Below, piece by piece: positions 52,249-61,120 of a stretch of DNA of 64,000 nucleotides; within the stretch, counting starts at the first letter, position 1; each line of letters begins with the position of its first letter. This stretch comes from CBDHFN01 sp965262605 (lineage in GTDB: Bacteria > Pseudomonadota > Alphaproteobacteria > JASGCL01): contig CBDHFN010000002.1 in assembly GCA_965262605.1 (NCBI GenBank), forward strand, positions 124,001 to 188,000, written 5' to 3'. Under the pieces are notes generated by a model, which searched no databases, had not been told where the DNA came from, and was given only the letters and a program-made list of their open reading frames with translations. The translations under genes were made by a program, and so were the position numbers.

Positions 52249-53078
52249 TGCGATTGCTCCTGCGCTTGTTTTTCTTTATGGTCGCGCAATTTTCTGATAA
52301 TAACCGCCGAAGTTTCTTCAATGGATCGGTGCGACACATCCATAATATGCCAATTATTTTGCCGACATAATTTCTTAAAATCGCGCAATTCTTGGCTAAT
52401 TTTATCTATATCGGCATAATCCGAACCGCTGTTTTGATTCATCACCAGCAAGCGATTTTTGCGAATTTCGGCTAATTCTTCGGGGTTTTTCACTAAACCA
52501 ATGATTAAAGGCTTGGTTAATTGGTATAATTGCTTGGGAATGGAATTTTCATCAACATATGGGATATTCGCGCATTTCACCCCGCGATTCGCTAAATAAG
52601 CCGCCGTAGGCGATTTTGATGACCTTGACACGCCCAATAAAATCACATCGGCATTTTCAATCGTGTTAAATCCCAAACCATCATCGTGGTTTAAGGTAAA
52701 ATCAATAGCAGAAATGCGCATAAAATATTCTTCGCTAAGGTGATGTTGTCCGCCCGGTGCTTCCTTGGGCTTAATACCAAAAATCATGGAAAATTGCGTG
52801 ATGATGGGATTTAAAACATCAATATAGGCAATATTATTTTGCGTGGCGATTTGCTTGGCTGTATTGGATAATTTTTCATTGGCAAAAGTATATAATAGCA
52901 ATTCAAACCCTTGGGGGTTTTTGTCTAAAATAAAATTAAGTTGCCCTTGGGTGCGCACTTCTGGGTATGGTTCTACTTCAAATTTATGTTCGGGAAATTG
53001 CGCCAAAACTGCCCTTACCAATGAATCTAATGTTTCACCAGTTGAATCGGAAATTAAGCATATTTTATGGCTTATCAT
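52245..53078 (-). CDS. Pyruvate,water dikinase/pyruvate-phosphate dikinase regulatory protein (DUF299)
   Basis: Bifunctional kinase/pyrophosphorylase that switches PEP synthase or PPDK off and on by ADP-dependent threonine phosphorylation. The N-terminus reads ICLISDSTGETLDSLVRAVLAQF, typical of the family, and the P-loop-like motif is ILLGVSRSSKSPTAAYLANRG. The C-terminal MDVSHRSIEETSAVII is conserved too. Length 277 is normal. The dikinase target is not in the window. It has its own promoter divergent from ppa. Confidence 0.93.
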   Translation of the reverse strand: MISHKICLISDSTGETLDSLVRAVLAQFPEHKFEVEPYPEVRTQGQLNFILDKNPQGFELLLYTFANEKLSNTAKQIATQNNIAYIDVLNPIITQFSMIFGIKPKEAPGGQHHLSEEYFMRISAIDFTLNHDDGLGFNTIENADVILLGVSRSSKSPTAAYLANRGVKCANIPYVDENSIPKQLYQLTKPLIIGLVKNPEELAEIRKNRLLVMNQNSGSDYADIDKISQELRDFKKLCRQNNWHIMDVSHRSIEETSAVIIRKLRDHKEKQAQEQSQ

Positions 53079-53208
53079 TGCCTTAATTTACCTTGATTCT
53101 TAGGCGTGTCAATATATTAAAGTAAGGTAAATGCCCTGCATCGCAAGGCTTGACATTTAATAAAAAATGTTTTATGCAATATTATCACCATTAACGAAAG
53201 GCTTAATT
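53079..53208. promoter_or_regulatory. Divergent promoter region between the dikinase regulator gene and ppa
   Basis: Minus strand: TTGACA (53107-53112), 16-base spacer, TAAATT (53085-53090). Plus strand: TTGACA (53150-53155), 17-base spacer, TATGCA (53173-53178). Both -35 boxes are perfect. The plus promoter lies inside the longest ppa frame, supporting the inner start at 53209. Confidence 0.5.
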
Positions 53209-53730
53209 ATGGACATCAGCAAAATTTCAACTGGCAAAAACCCACCCGAAGATATTAATGTTATTATTGAAATTCCTATGATGGTGCCGATTAAATATGA
53301 ATTGGACAAAGAATCAGGGGCTGTCATGGTTGACCGATTTATCGCAACCCCGATGTATTACCCATGTAATTATGGATTTATTCCCAATACCTTGTCTGAT
53401 GATGGCGACCCAACCGATGTTTTAGTTGTTTGTCAGCACCCGATTCAAGCAGGTGCGGTGATTCGTTGCCGTCCGATTGGCGTATTGTTAATGGAAGATG
53501 AATCAGGATTTGATGAAAAAATTATTGCTGTGCCCCACGCAAAAATGACTCCATATTACGACAAAGTTAACGAATGTTCGGATTTGCCCGAAATTTTAAC
53601 CCAACAAATTAAACATTTTTTTGAACATTACAAAGATTTAGAAAAAAATAAATGGGTTAAAGTTAAAGAATGGGGCAATGCCGCCAAAGCCCGTGATTTA
53701 ATTCAAGAAGGCGTGAAACGGGCAAAATAA
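53209..53730 (+). CDS. ppa: Inorganic pyrophosphatase, family I
   Basis: Soluble Mg-dependent hydrolase of pyrophosphate. The family signature with its three metal-binding Asp residues reads LSDDGDPTDVLV, and MYYPCNYGFIPNT and KWVKVKEWG are also conserved. The frame opens at 53167, but ATG 53209 has a ribosome binding site (GAAAGG) and yields 173 residues, the usual size. A one-base overlap (TAATG) joins it to the tusA-like gene. Confidence 0.96.
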   Translation: MDISKISTGKNPPEDINVIIEIPMMVPIKYELDKESGAVMVDRFIATPMYYPCNYGFIPNTLSDDGDPTDVLVVCQHPIQAGAVIRCRPIGVLLMEDESGFDEKIIAVPHAKMTPYYDKVNECSDLPEILTQQIKHFFEHYKDLEKNKWVKVKEWGNAAKARDLIQEGVKRAK

Positions 53731-53945
53731 TGCACCAGCTTGATACTTCGGGATTGCAATGCCCTTTGCCGGTGTTAAAAGCAAATAAATATCTGAAATC
53801 CATGCAAAATGGCGAACAATTAACCATTATCGCCACCGACCCCCATGCTGATATAGATTTTCCCGAATTTTGTAAGGCGCAGAATTATAAATTAATTAGC
53901 CGCACGCAAAATAACCAACAACGAATTTTTGTCATTGAAAAATAA
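53730..53945 (+). CDS. TusA-family sulfurtransferase
   Basis: Small 71-residue sulfur-carrier protein. The signature LDTSGLQCPLPVLKANKYL holds the persulfide-forming Cys11 followed by Pro. The end is a strand and helix pattern typical of the SirA/TusA fold. It is coupled to ppa by one base. Partner sulfur-relay genes are not nearby, so it could serve tRNA thiolation, molybdenum cofactor or another sulfur pathway. Confidence 0.9.
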   Translation: MHQLDTSGLQCPLPVLKANKYLKSMQNGEQLTIIATDPHADIDFPEFCKAQNYKLISRTQNNQQRIFVIEK

Positions 53946-53989
53946 AGCTTTGGCTTGTTTTTACGCAAAAATTATTGTATATTATAATA

Positions 53990-54640
53990 ATGTATCACAG
54001 ATTTTGTCATTTTTTTGGCTTATTTTTAATTTTAAGCGCCTTATCGGGATGTTATTTGCCCGGTGATTTTGACGCTTTGTTAGAAATTGACGGCAAGGGA
54101 AGATATAGATTTTCCTATCAAGGTGAGTTAATGTCCATGAATATATTGCAAAAAATTGCCCAAAATGATTTTAAATCACAACAAGATTTTGACGAAGCCA
54201 TCGCGGCGCAAATTCGCGAATTAAAAACTAAGCAAGGCATTAGCGAGCTTGAATGGATTGGCGATGCAAAATTTCAATTAAAATACGAAAAAATCGGTTT
54301 TGCACGCGCAGGCATATTTTATTTTTTAAAAAAGCAATCTGAAATTTTTTCGGTGCGCATGGAACCCGACCCTAAAAACCCGAATTTAGTCTTAGTGAAA
54401 AGCCATAAACCCGAAAAAAAATATGTTATTGATTTAACGAACAAAGGCTATCGCCTCCATTCAACTTTTAAGGTAAAAACTAACGCCAAAATTTTAGAAA
54501 GCAACGCCGAAGAAGTCGTGCAAACCAAGGATTCTTCAACTTTATTAACATGGCATTTTTCGTCATTGCAATCACCATCGGTGCGATTATTGCTGGAAAT
54601 TGAACCATACACACCACCCGTAAGCCAGAAAGTCCAATAA
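53990..54640 (+). CDS. Putative lipoprotein, unknown function
   Basis: 216 residues from ATG 53990. The N-terminus (MYHRFCHFFGLFLILSALSGC) has a lipobox ending in LSGC at residues 18-21, so it is likely lipid-anchored in the envelope. The mature part starts YLPGDFDALLEIDGKGRYRF and is rich in beta strand and charged residues; the last third has TLLTWHFSSLQSPSVRLLLEI. I do not recognise the family. The stop overlaps the proA start by one base. Confidence 0.78.
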   Translation: MYHRFCHFFGLFLILSALSGCYLPGDFDALLEIDGKGRYRFSYQGELMSMNILQKIAQNDFKSQQDFDEAIAAQIRELKTKQGISELEWIGDAKFQLKYEKIGFARAGIFYFLKKQSEIFSVRMEPDPKNPNLVLVKSHKPEKKYVIDLTNKGYRLHSTFKVKTNAKILESNAEEVVQTKDSSTLLTWHFSSLQSPSVRLLLEIEPYTPPVSQKVQ

Positions 54641-55884
54641 TGGTAAATATTGTTGCAGAAATGGGCAAAAATGCCCGCATTGCCTTAGCGCAAAGCACTT
54701 CCATCACGATTGGGCAAAAAATTCAAGCTCTTAATTTGATTGCGGATTTAATTTTAACGAATCAAGATAAAATTCTTGAAGCGAATCGCCAAGATTGCGA
54801 AAACGCAAGCCATTTATCCGCGCCCATGTTAAGCAGATTAAAACTTAGCGAATCAAATTTAAAATCTATGGCGCAATCATTGCGCGATATTGCCGCGATG
54901 CCCAACCCATTGGGGCGCATTTTAGATACAAAAACCCGCCCAAACGGGCTTATTATTGAAAAAATTTCTGTGCCCATCGGTGTTATCGGTATTATTTACG
55001 AATCGCGCCCCAATGTCACCACGGATGCGGCGGCATTGTGTTTTTGGTCGGGAAATGCGGTTATTTTGCGCGGTGGGTCAGAATCTTTTAATAGTTCTAA
55101 AATATTAGTGGATATTTTTCGCCAAGGATTGCATCAATGCCGACTTCCCATGAATTTAGTACAATTTATTCCCAATATCGCCCGCGAATCGGTCAAACAA
55201 ATGTTGCATTGCCATGAATATATTGATGTTATCGTGCCAAGGGGGGGTAAAAACCTGATTAAACTTGTGCAAAGCGAGGCAACTATGCCCGTATTTGCGC
55301 ATTTAGACGGCAATTGCCATATTTATGTCCATGAAGATGCCGATTTTTCCCAAGCTTGCGCCATTATCGTCAATGCTAAATTACGGCGCGTTGATGTTTG
55401 TGGTGCTTGCGAAAGCCTGCTGGTTGACTCGGCAATTGCCGCAAAATTTATTCCTAAAATCGCTGAAATTTTAACGGCGCAAAATTGCGAAATTCGCGCT
55501 TGCCCTGAATCATTACAATATATCGCCAACGCCCTGCCCGCAAGCGAAGCGGATTATTCCATGGAATATTTAGACAAAATTATTTCCTTAAAAATCGTTA
55601 AAAATATTGATGAAGCCATCTTGCATATTAATCAATATGGTTCACACCATACGGATGCGATTATTACAAATAATCTTGACAAAACAGATTTTTTCTTTCA
55701 TAATATACAAAGTGCTATTGTAATTCACAATGCTTCAACTCAATTCGCTGATGGCGGTGAATTGGGAAAAGGTGCTGAAATTGGAATTGCAACGGGACGA
55801 TTCCACGCAAGGGGACCAATTGGCGCCGAAGAATTAACCATTTTTCAATACCACATAAGGGGCAAAGGGCAAATAAGAAATTAA
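54640..55884 (+). CDS. proA: Glutamate-5-semialdehyde dehydrogenase
   Basis: NADPH-dependent enzyme of proline synthesis, reducing gamma-glutamyl phosphate. Aldehyde-dehydrogenase-type features are IEKISVPIGVIGIIYESRPNV (cofactor site), VILRGGSE, VPRGGKNLIK, and the catalytic Cys254 in VDVCGACESLLV. ELGKGAEIGIATGRFHARGPIG near the end is the ProA-specific stretch. Length 414 is normal. proB is not in the window. It is linked to the lipoprotein gene by one base and followed after 2 bases by the solute-binding protein gene. Confidence 0.96.
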   Translation: MVNIVAEMGKNARIALAQSTSITIGQKIQALNLIADLILTNQDKILEANRQDCENASHLSAPMLSRLKLSESNLKSMAQSLRDIAAMPNPLGRILDTKTRPNGLIIEKISVPIGVIGIIYESRPNVTTDAAALCFWSGNAVILRGGSESFNSSKILVDIFRQGLHQCRLPMNLVQFIPNIARESVKQMLHCHEYIDVIVPRGGKNLIKLVQSEATMPVFAHLDGNCHIYVHEDADFSQACAIIVNAKLRRVDVCGACESLLVDSAIAAKFIPKIAEILTAQNCEIRACPESLQYIANALPASEADYSMEYLDKIISLKIVKNIDEAILHINQYGSHHTDAIITNNLDKTDFFFHNIQSAIVIHNASTQFADGGELGKGAEIGIATGRFHARGPIGAEELTIFQYHIRGKGQIRN

Positions 55885-55886
55885 CA

Positions 55887-56969
55887 ATGCAGAATTCGCG
55901 AAGAAAATTTATCCATAAAGCTGTTGCTGGATCTTTGATGCTGAGTGCGCCGTATATTCTACGCGCCGTGGGTGATGAAATTTTAAATTTCGCCCTGCCG
56001 CAAACTGATAGTAAAAAAGAATTTTTAAACGAATTTTCATCATTATATAAAGTTAAGGTTAGATATATATATTACAATAGCTTTGATAATTTTTTAGCGC
56101 AAGTCTATAAAGGCGGCTCAGATGTAGATGTTATTTTGTCCAATAGTTTTGAAGCATCAATTCTTTATCGCCATAAAAAATTACTTAAAATCCCTTATGC
56201 TAAAGTGCAAAATTTGCAAAATATCTCACACATTAAAAATGCGATAACAACGGCTGCAACATATGATGAAAATTATGATTATAATTATGTTTTAGGGCAT
56301 ACTTATGCCAATTTAATTTACCGCAAGAGCGTATTTCCCCAACAACCGCCAGATTGGGGTGAATTATTCCCCACAAAACCCAGCAAAGTGCGCGTTGCAT
56401 GGACTTCCAATGGCAAGCATACTGTTCGTTTAGCTTCAAAATTTTTGGGGTATGGATTTAACAATACCTATAAAAAATCATTGGATATTGTGCGTGATTT
56501 ATTAATAACATCGGTTAATTTCGTATCAAATTTCTCCGAAGGCATGAATGACGATTTGGTTTTGAATGATTTTGCCGATATTGGCATGTCTTACACCGCT
56601 TCAAGCTTGCCAAGATTAATAACCACCAAGGATTTTGCCAATACGATTCCATTAACTGGCACCGCCATGGGTGAAGCAGTTTTAGTCATTCCCACTATAT
56701 CTAAAAATGAAGGGGCGGTGATTAGTTTATTTGAATTTTTGTCAACGCCCTTGATTAACAAAACCATGGTTGAATCAAGTTATATGGCAACCCCTTACCC
56801 AGAAATTTTAAAATTAACTTCGTTGCCATATCAATCAAATCCATATATATTCCCCAAAAATATTGACAAGAAACTTATTGAGCCATATCTTGATTTAGGC
56901 GATGATGTAAATAAATATATTTGGGAAATTTGGAAACAAGTTATAAAATCACGCATTGCCAAAACTTAA
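55887..56969 (+). CDS. Periplasmic solute-binding protein, PotD/PotF-like, with Tat-type signal
   Basis: 360 residues. The N-terminus carries SRRKFIHKAVAG before a hydrophobic segment, a twin-arginine export signal. The mature part resembles polyamine-type (family 1) binding proteins, with SDVDVILSNSFEASILYR early, MNDDLVLNDFADIGMSYTAS in the middle, and a C-terminal helix near YIWEIWKQV. No permease or ATPase genes are next to it, so it may serve a distant transporter or another role. It overlaps nothing and follows proA by 2 bases. Confidence 0.8.
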   Translation: MQNSRRKFIHKAVAGSLMLSAPYILRAVGDEILNFALPQTDSKKEFLNEFSSLYKVKVRYIYYNSFDNFLAQVYKGGSDVDVILSNSFEASILYRHKKLLKIPYAKVQNLQNISHIKNAITTAATYDENYDYNYVLGHTYANLIYRKSVFPQQPPDWGELFPTKPSKVRVAWTSNGKHTVRLASKFLGYGFNNTYKKSLDIVRDLLITSVNFVSNFSEGMNDDLVLNDFADIGMSYTASSLPRLITTKDFANTIPLTGTAMGEAVLVIPTISKNEGAVISLFEFLSTPLINKTMVESSYMATPYPEILKLTSLPYQSNPYIFPKNIDKKLIEPYLDLGDDVNKYIWEIWKQVIKSRIAKT

Positions 56970-56973
56970 AATT

Positions 56974-57801
56974 ATGTTTAATAACATTGGTAATTTTTTT
57001 TTATGGAATTATAAAATACTAATTGCGTGTTGGCTGATGATATTTCTTGTGAATTGCACCGATTCGCATCAACCAAAATCCGTTATACCACCCGAGGAAG
57101 TAAAAAAATTAGCGGATTTTAGCGATGAATATGCACCGCCCATCACCCAAAAATCTTTAATAAAAAATACGGCAGGCCCAGAAAAATTGCCCAATGAACA
57201 ACCGCAACTAAGGGTCGGCAAAATTCAAATTGATGATATTGAACCAACCCCACCGCCAAGCGCAAAATTTCAATCGCAATTACCTGATAATCTTGCCCAA
57301 ACGCCATACCCCAAAGCCGACAACGCCATTAAGAGCGCAAAATATCCCGTTGCGAATAATGCGCCAATTACCGCGCAAGCTAATCCCCCTTCCCCTCCTG
57401 CGCAAGTTAATTCCCCCACGAATAGCATAAATTCCACCAATAACTTATTGCCTAAACCTGCTTTAACCATTTATTTCGCCCAAAACGCCACGCAATTAGA
57501 CGATGACGATATTAACGCCTTAAAAATCATCAGCCAGAAATTCAAGGAATTAACAAAAAAACACCCGAATTTAATTATTCAAATTCAAGGACATACTAAT
57601 AATACTGAAGGGGGGCAATCAGCGGTTAAGCAATATCGCGATACGCTGTCGTTAAACCGCGCCGTGCAGATTCATCGGTTATTAGGGAATTTAGGCGTGC
57701 CCAAAGATGCCATGGTTTTAGCAAAATTTGGCGATAGCAAACCAAAATCAACGATTAGTGAGGATAATCGGCGCGTGGAACTTTATTTTATTATAAATTA
57801 A
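56974..57801 (+). CDS. OmpA-family peptidoglycan-binding lipoprotein
   Basis: 275 residues from ATG 56974. The N-terminal hydrophobic stretch ends in a lipobox (MIFLVNC), so it is probably an outer-membrane lipoprotein. A Pro/Asn/Gln-rich low-complexity linker (about 30-160) leads to the C-terminal OmpA domain, with TIYFAQNATQL, IIQIQGHTNN and LSLNRAVQIHRLLG, ending NRRVELYF. This domain binds the diaminopimelate of peptidoglycan. It starts 4 bases after the solute-binding protein gene and overlaps the convergent deacetylase gene by 11 bases. Confidence 0.87.
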   Translation: MFNNIGNFFLWNYKILIACWLMIFLVNCTDSHQPKSVIPPEEVKKLADFSDEYAPPITQKSLIKNTAGPEKLPNEQPQLRVGKIQIDDIEPTPPPSAKFQSQLPDNLAQTPYPKADNAIKSAKYPVANNAPITAQANPPSPPAQVNSPTNSINSTNNLLPKPALTIYFAQNATQLDDDDINALKIISQKFKELTKKHPNLIIQIQGHTNNTEGGQSAVKQYRDTLSLNRAVQIHRLLGNLGVPKDAMVLAKFGDSKPKSTISEDNRRVELYFIIN

Positions 57802-58675
57802 GCCCATCGCAATAGGCTAACACCGATTTTCGTAAGGCTTCAAGATGATAGCCACCTTCAAGCATAGTTATAATTGGCGTGTTTAATTTTGCTAAAATTT
57901 GCGCAAATTTTCGGTAATCTTGGTCAGTTAAATTAATATTGGCAAGTGGGTCGTCTTTATGCGCATCAAACCCACCTGAAATTAAAATTAAATCGGCATT
58001 ATAATCTTGAAGCTTTTCAATGCCAATTTGCCATTTTTGCCAAAATAACGCGCTTGAACAACCAGAAGGCAAAGGAATATTCATAATTTGCCCAAATTCG
58101 CCAACTTCGTTCGCATATCCCGTGCCCGGATATAACGGCATTTGATGCGATGAAATAAATAAAATATTTGGCTCATGATACAAGCAATCTTGCGTGCCAT
58201 TGCCATGATGCACATCAAAATCGCAAATTGCCACGCGCTTAAACCCTTTTGTTAAGGCATATTTGGCGCATATTGCAATATTTGAAAAAAAACAAAAACC
58301 CATCGCGCGATTAGATTCAGCATGATGCCCGGGTGGTCTTGACAAACAAAAAATCTTGGGAAACTTACCAATATTATCAACCGCGTCTAAACCGGCACCA
58401 ACCGCGCGCAAGGCGGCATTTAAACTATATTGATTCATGATAGTATCGCTATCTAAAATTTTTAAGCCATTTTTCGGCGCAGAATTGAAAATATACCCGA
58501 TATGTTGCGTGGTATGGCAAAGGGCTAATTCGGCTTTGGTCGCGATTCGCGGTTCGCGCCATTCATAATTTTTAGCCATTAAATCAGGTAATAAATTCCC
58601 AACACGCATCGGCGATTCGGGGTGCGATTCGCCCATTTCATGCGCCATAAAATCATCATGATAATATATTAACAT
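57791..58675 (-). CDS. Histone-deacetylase-family hydrolase
   Basis: Zinc-dependent amidohydrolase of the HDAC/AcuC/acetylpolyamine class. Key stretches are the PGHHAES pair of catalytic histidines, FCFFSNIAICAKYAL, the zinc-binding DFDVHHGNGTQD, and LISGGFDAHKDDPLANI with its second metal Asp. Length 294 is typical. In bacteria these act on acetylated proteins or polyamines. A polyamine-type binding protein is encoded 1 kb away on the other strand, but no operon link exists. Confidence 0.92.
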   Translation of the reverse strand: MLIYYHDDFMAHEMGESHPESPMRVGNLLPDLMAKNYEWREPRIATKAELALCHTTQHIGYIFNSAPKNGLKILDSDTIMNQYSLNAALRAVGAGLDAVDNIGKFPKIFCLSRPPGHHAESNRAMGFCFFSNIAICAKYALTKGFKRVAICDFDVHHGNGTQDCLYHEPNILFISSHQMPLYPGTGYANEVGEFGQIMNIPLPSGCSSALFWQKWQIGIEKLQDYNADLILISGGFDAHKDDPLANINLTDQDYRKFAQILAKLNTPIITMLEGGYHLEALRKSVLAYCDGLNL

Positions 58676-58722
58676 TGGTAAAATATAGCATTATTCCAAA
58701 GCAATGTAAACTATATTTGCTA

Positions 58723-60069
58723 TCACAAACCTTTTGAAGCTAAATATTGTTCCAGCCAATGATTATCATAAACGCCCGATATAAATTGCGGGTGGGTTAA
58801 AATTTCCTTGTGAAGCGGAATTAAAGTTTGCACGCCATCAATCACGAATTCTTTTAAAGCTCTTAATGAGCGACTAATCGCGATATTTCTGGTATCAGCA
58901 TGGACGACTAATTTCGCAATTAAACTATCATAAAATGGTGGAATCGCATATCCGCTATATACATGGCTATCAACCCGCACACCATAACCACCGGGGGTAT
59001 GAAATAATTTAATTAAACCCGGTGAAGGCTGAAAATTAACGGGGCTTTCGGCATTAATACGGCATTCAATCGCGTGTCCTTTAATTTTTATATGCGATTG
59101 TTCCAGTTTTAATTTTTCACCCGCGGCAACGCGCAATTGCAATTCCACTAAATTAAATCCCGTAATCATTTCGGTGATAGTATGTTCAACTTGCAATCTT
59201 GTATTCATTTCAATGAAGTAAAATTCGCCATTTTCATATAAAAATTCCAATGTTCCCACGCCTTTATAACCCATTTTTTCCATGGCTTGCACGGAAGTTT
59301 GGCAAATTTTCTGACGCAACTCGGCATTTAAAGCGGGCGATGGGCATTCTTCCACAATTTTTTGATGCCTGCGTTGCACCGAACAATCGCGTTCATAAAA
59401 ATGCCAAGCGCGCCCATTACCATCACCTAAAATTTGAATTTCAATATGCCGTGGTTTTTGCAAGTATTTTTCCATATATACCCTGTCATCACCAAAAGCT
59501 GACAAGGCTTCATTACGGCAAATTTCAAAATTTTGTTCCAATTCATTATCATTTTGCGCGGTTTTCATGCCCCGTCCGCCCCCACCCGATGCGGCTTTCA
59601 GAATAATGGGATAGCCAATTTCATTGGCAATTTTCTTCGCCATTGCCACCGATGATATATCGCCCTTAAACCCCGGTATAGTCGGCAAACCTAATTTTTC
59701 TGCGGTAATTTTGGCTTGAATCTTATCGCCCATCAAGCTTATATGTTCTGGTGATGGTCCAATGAAGCTGATGCCCATTTCTTCGCATTTTTCGGCAAAA
59801 TTCGCATTTTCTGACAAGAAACCAATGCCCGGATGAATCGCATCAACCCCTGTGATATGCGCCGCCGACAAAATCGCGGGTATATTAAGATATGAATTTT
59901 TTGCCGCGGGCGGTCCAATACAAATGGAATGTTCCGCCAAACGAACAGGTTTTGAATTTGCATCCGCGGTGGAATGCACTAAAACCGTTTCAATGCCCAT
60001 TTCATTAAAAGTTCGCTGTAATCTAAGAGCAATTTCCCCGCGATTCGCAATAAGTATTTTCTTAAACAT
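58723..60069 (-). CDS. accC: Acetyl-CoA carboxylase, biotin carboxylase subunit
   Basis: ATP-grasp enzyme that carboxylates biotin on AccB for malonyl-CoA synthesis. KILIANRGEIALRLQR opens the protein. The glycine-rich ATP loop is ILKAASGGGGRGMK, with EKYLQKPRHIEIQILGD and FYFIEMNTRLQVEHTITE following. Length 448 is standard. It follows accB by 7 bases as the normal accBC pair. It supports fatty acid synthesis together with fabI elsewhere in the window. Confidence 0.97.
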   Translation of the reverse strand: MFKKILIANRGEIALRLQRTFNEMGIETVLVHSTADANSKPVRLAEHSICIGPPAAKNSYLNIPAILSAAHITGVDAIHPGIGFLSENANFAEKCEEMGISFIGPSPEHISLMGDKIQAKITAEKLGLPTIPGFKGDISSVAMAKKIANEIGYPIILKAASGGGGRGMKTAQNDNELEQNFEICRNEALSAFGDDRVYMEKYLQKPRHIEIQILGDGNGRAWHFYERDCSVQRRHQKIVEECPSPALNAELRQKICQTSVQAMEKMGYKGVGTLEFLYENGEFYFIEMNTRLQVEHTITEMITGFNLVELQLRVAAGEKLKLEQSHIKIKGHAIECRINAESPVNFQPSPGLIKLFHTPGGYGVRVDSHVYSGYAIPPFYDSLIAKLVVHADTRNIAISRSLRALKEFVIDGVQTLIPLHKEILTHPQFISGVYDNHWLEQYLASKGL

Positions 60070-60076
60070 GCTAAGC

Positions 60077-60562
60077 CTATTTAATCATCACAAGGGGCTG
60101 ACCAAATTCCACGGGGTCTTCATTTTCAACTAAAATACCCGCAATAATACCTGCATTTGGTGCAATGATGGGATTCATAACTTTCATTGCTTCAACAATC
60201 ATTAAAATTTGTCCTTCAATTACGGAATCACCTAATTTAACATAATTTGGTTCACCGGGTTTTGCGCTTAAATATGCTGTGCCCACAACGGGCGATAATA
60301 CGGGCTTTCCTTCATTAATTGGCGCAGAAACAACAGCTTCACTGGCGGGTGGCGCAATTGTTGTCGGTGCTTGCGGTGCGTTCATCATCGTTTGTTGCGG
60401 CATTTGATATAAAACATTTCCTTGCGAAGCTAATTCGCGTTTTAATTCAATTTCGCAATCATTTTGCTTAATGGAAATTTTTGTCAATCCCCGCGATTCC
60501 ATAATTTGCGCTAATCGGTTAATGAATTTATCATCAATTTTTTCAATTATTTTATCTGCCAT
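60077..60562 (-). CDS. accB: Acetyl-CoA carboxylase, biotin carboxyl carrier protein
   Basis: Carrier subunit of 161 residues. The biotinylation site is Lys127 in VEAMKVMNP. An alanine/proline-rich linker (about 60-85) joins the short N-terminal helix to the biotinyl domain (SPVVGTAYLSAKPGEPNYVK). A ribosome binding site (GTGAGGA) precedes ATG 60562. The gene is followed by accC at 7 bases and preceded by aroQ at 26 bases, the frequent aroQ-accB-accC order. Confidence 0.96.
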   Translation of the reverse strand: MADKIIEKIDDKFINRLAQIMESRGLTKISIKQNDCEIELKRELASQGNVLYQMPQQTMMNAPQAPTTIAPPASEAVVSAPINEGKPVLSPVVGTAYLSAKPGEPNYVKLGDSVIEGQILMIVEAMKVMNPIIAPNAGIIAGILVENEDPVEFGQPLVMIK

Positions 60563-60588
60563 GAATCCTCACTTTGTTGATTATTTTG

Positions 60589-61026
60589 TCATTTATTATT
60601 ATCAATTAAATAATTTAAGGCATATTCATACCCCGAACTACCCATACCTGCGATAACCGCTTGCGCAATTGATGAAATAAAAGAATGATGACGAAACTCT
60701 TCGCGTTTATGAATATTGCTAAGATGCACTTCAATAATGGGGCATTTCAAAATACTAAGCGCATCACGAATCGCGATTGAAGTATGGGTATAAGCCCCAG
60801 GATTAATAACGACTCCATCAATTTTATCACGAAAAATCTGATGAATAAAATCAACAATTGCCCCTTCGGAATTGGCTTGAAAATCAGTAATTTGGCAATT
60901 TTTGCTTTTGGCGATTAAGCTTAAAGATGCGATAATATCGCCAAGTGTTTGCGCCCCATAAATCTCTGGTTCGCGCAAACCCAACATATTCAGATTGGGT
61001 CCATTAATTATCGCATAATTTTTCAT
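60589..61026 (-). CDS. aroQ: 3-dehydroquinate dehydratase, type II
   Basis: Dodecameric enzyme dehydrating 3-dehydroquinate in the shikimate pathway. INGPNLNMLGLREPEIYG carries the catalytic Tyr and Arg; QANSEGAIVDFIHQ and NPGAYTHTSIAIRDAL hold substrate-binding residues; EVHLSNIHKREEFR is the conserved His/Arg region. Length 145 is exact for the type II family. It is the first gene of the likely aroQ-accB-accC operon and is insulated from the TRAP genes by a terminator. Confidence 0.97.
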   Translation of the reverse strand: MKNYAIINGPNLNMLGLREPEIYGAQTLGDIIASLSLIAKSKNCQITDFQANSEGAIVDFIHQIFRDKIDGVVINPGAYTHTSIAIRDALSILKCPIIEVHLSNIHKREEFRHHSFISSIAQAVIAGMGSSGYEYALNYLIDNNK

Positions 61027-61069
61027 AATTCTTTATTATGATATTTTAAACTATATGTCAATATTTAAA

Positions 61070-61103
61070 CAAAAAAACAGGGAGGAATCTCCCCCCTGTT
61101 TAA
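61070..61103 (-). terminator. Rho-independent terminator after dctP
   Basis: A GC-rich hairpin of about 10 bp (AACAGGGGGG with CCTCCCTGTT, one mismatch) is followed on the minus strand by seven T. It lies 18 bases past the dctP stop and before aroQ. Confidence 0.8.
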
Positions 61104-61120
61104 TTTTTTTTGCAAAAAAA

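Noticed and set aside
53167..53208. Longer ppa start at 53167
   Set aside because: The added codons lie across the predicted -10 region, and the inner ATG has a ribosome binding site and fits the family length.
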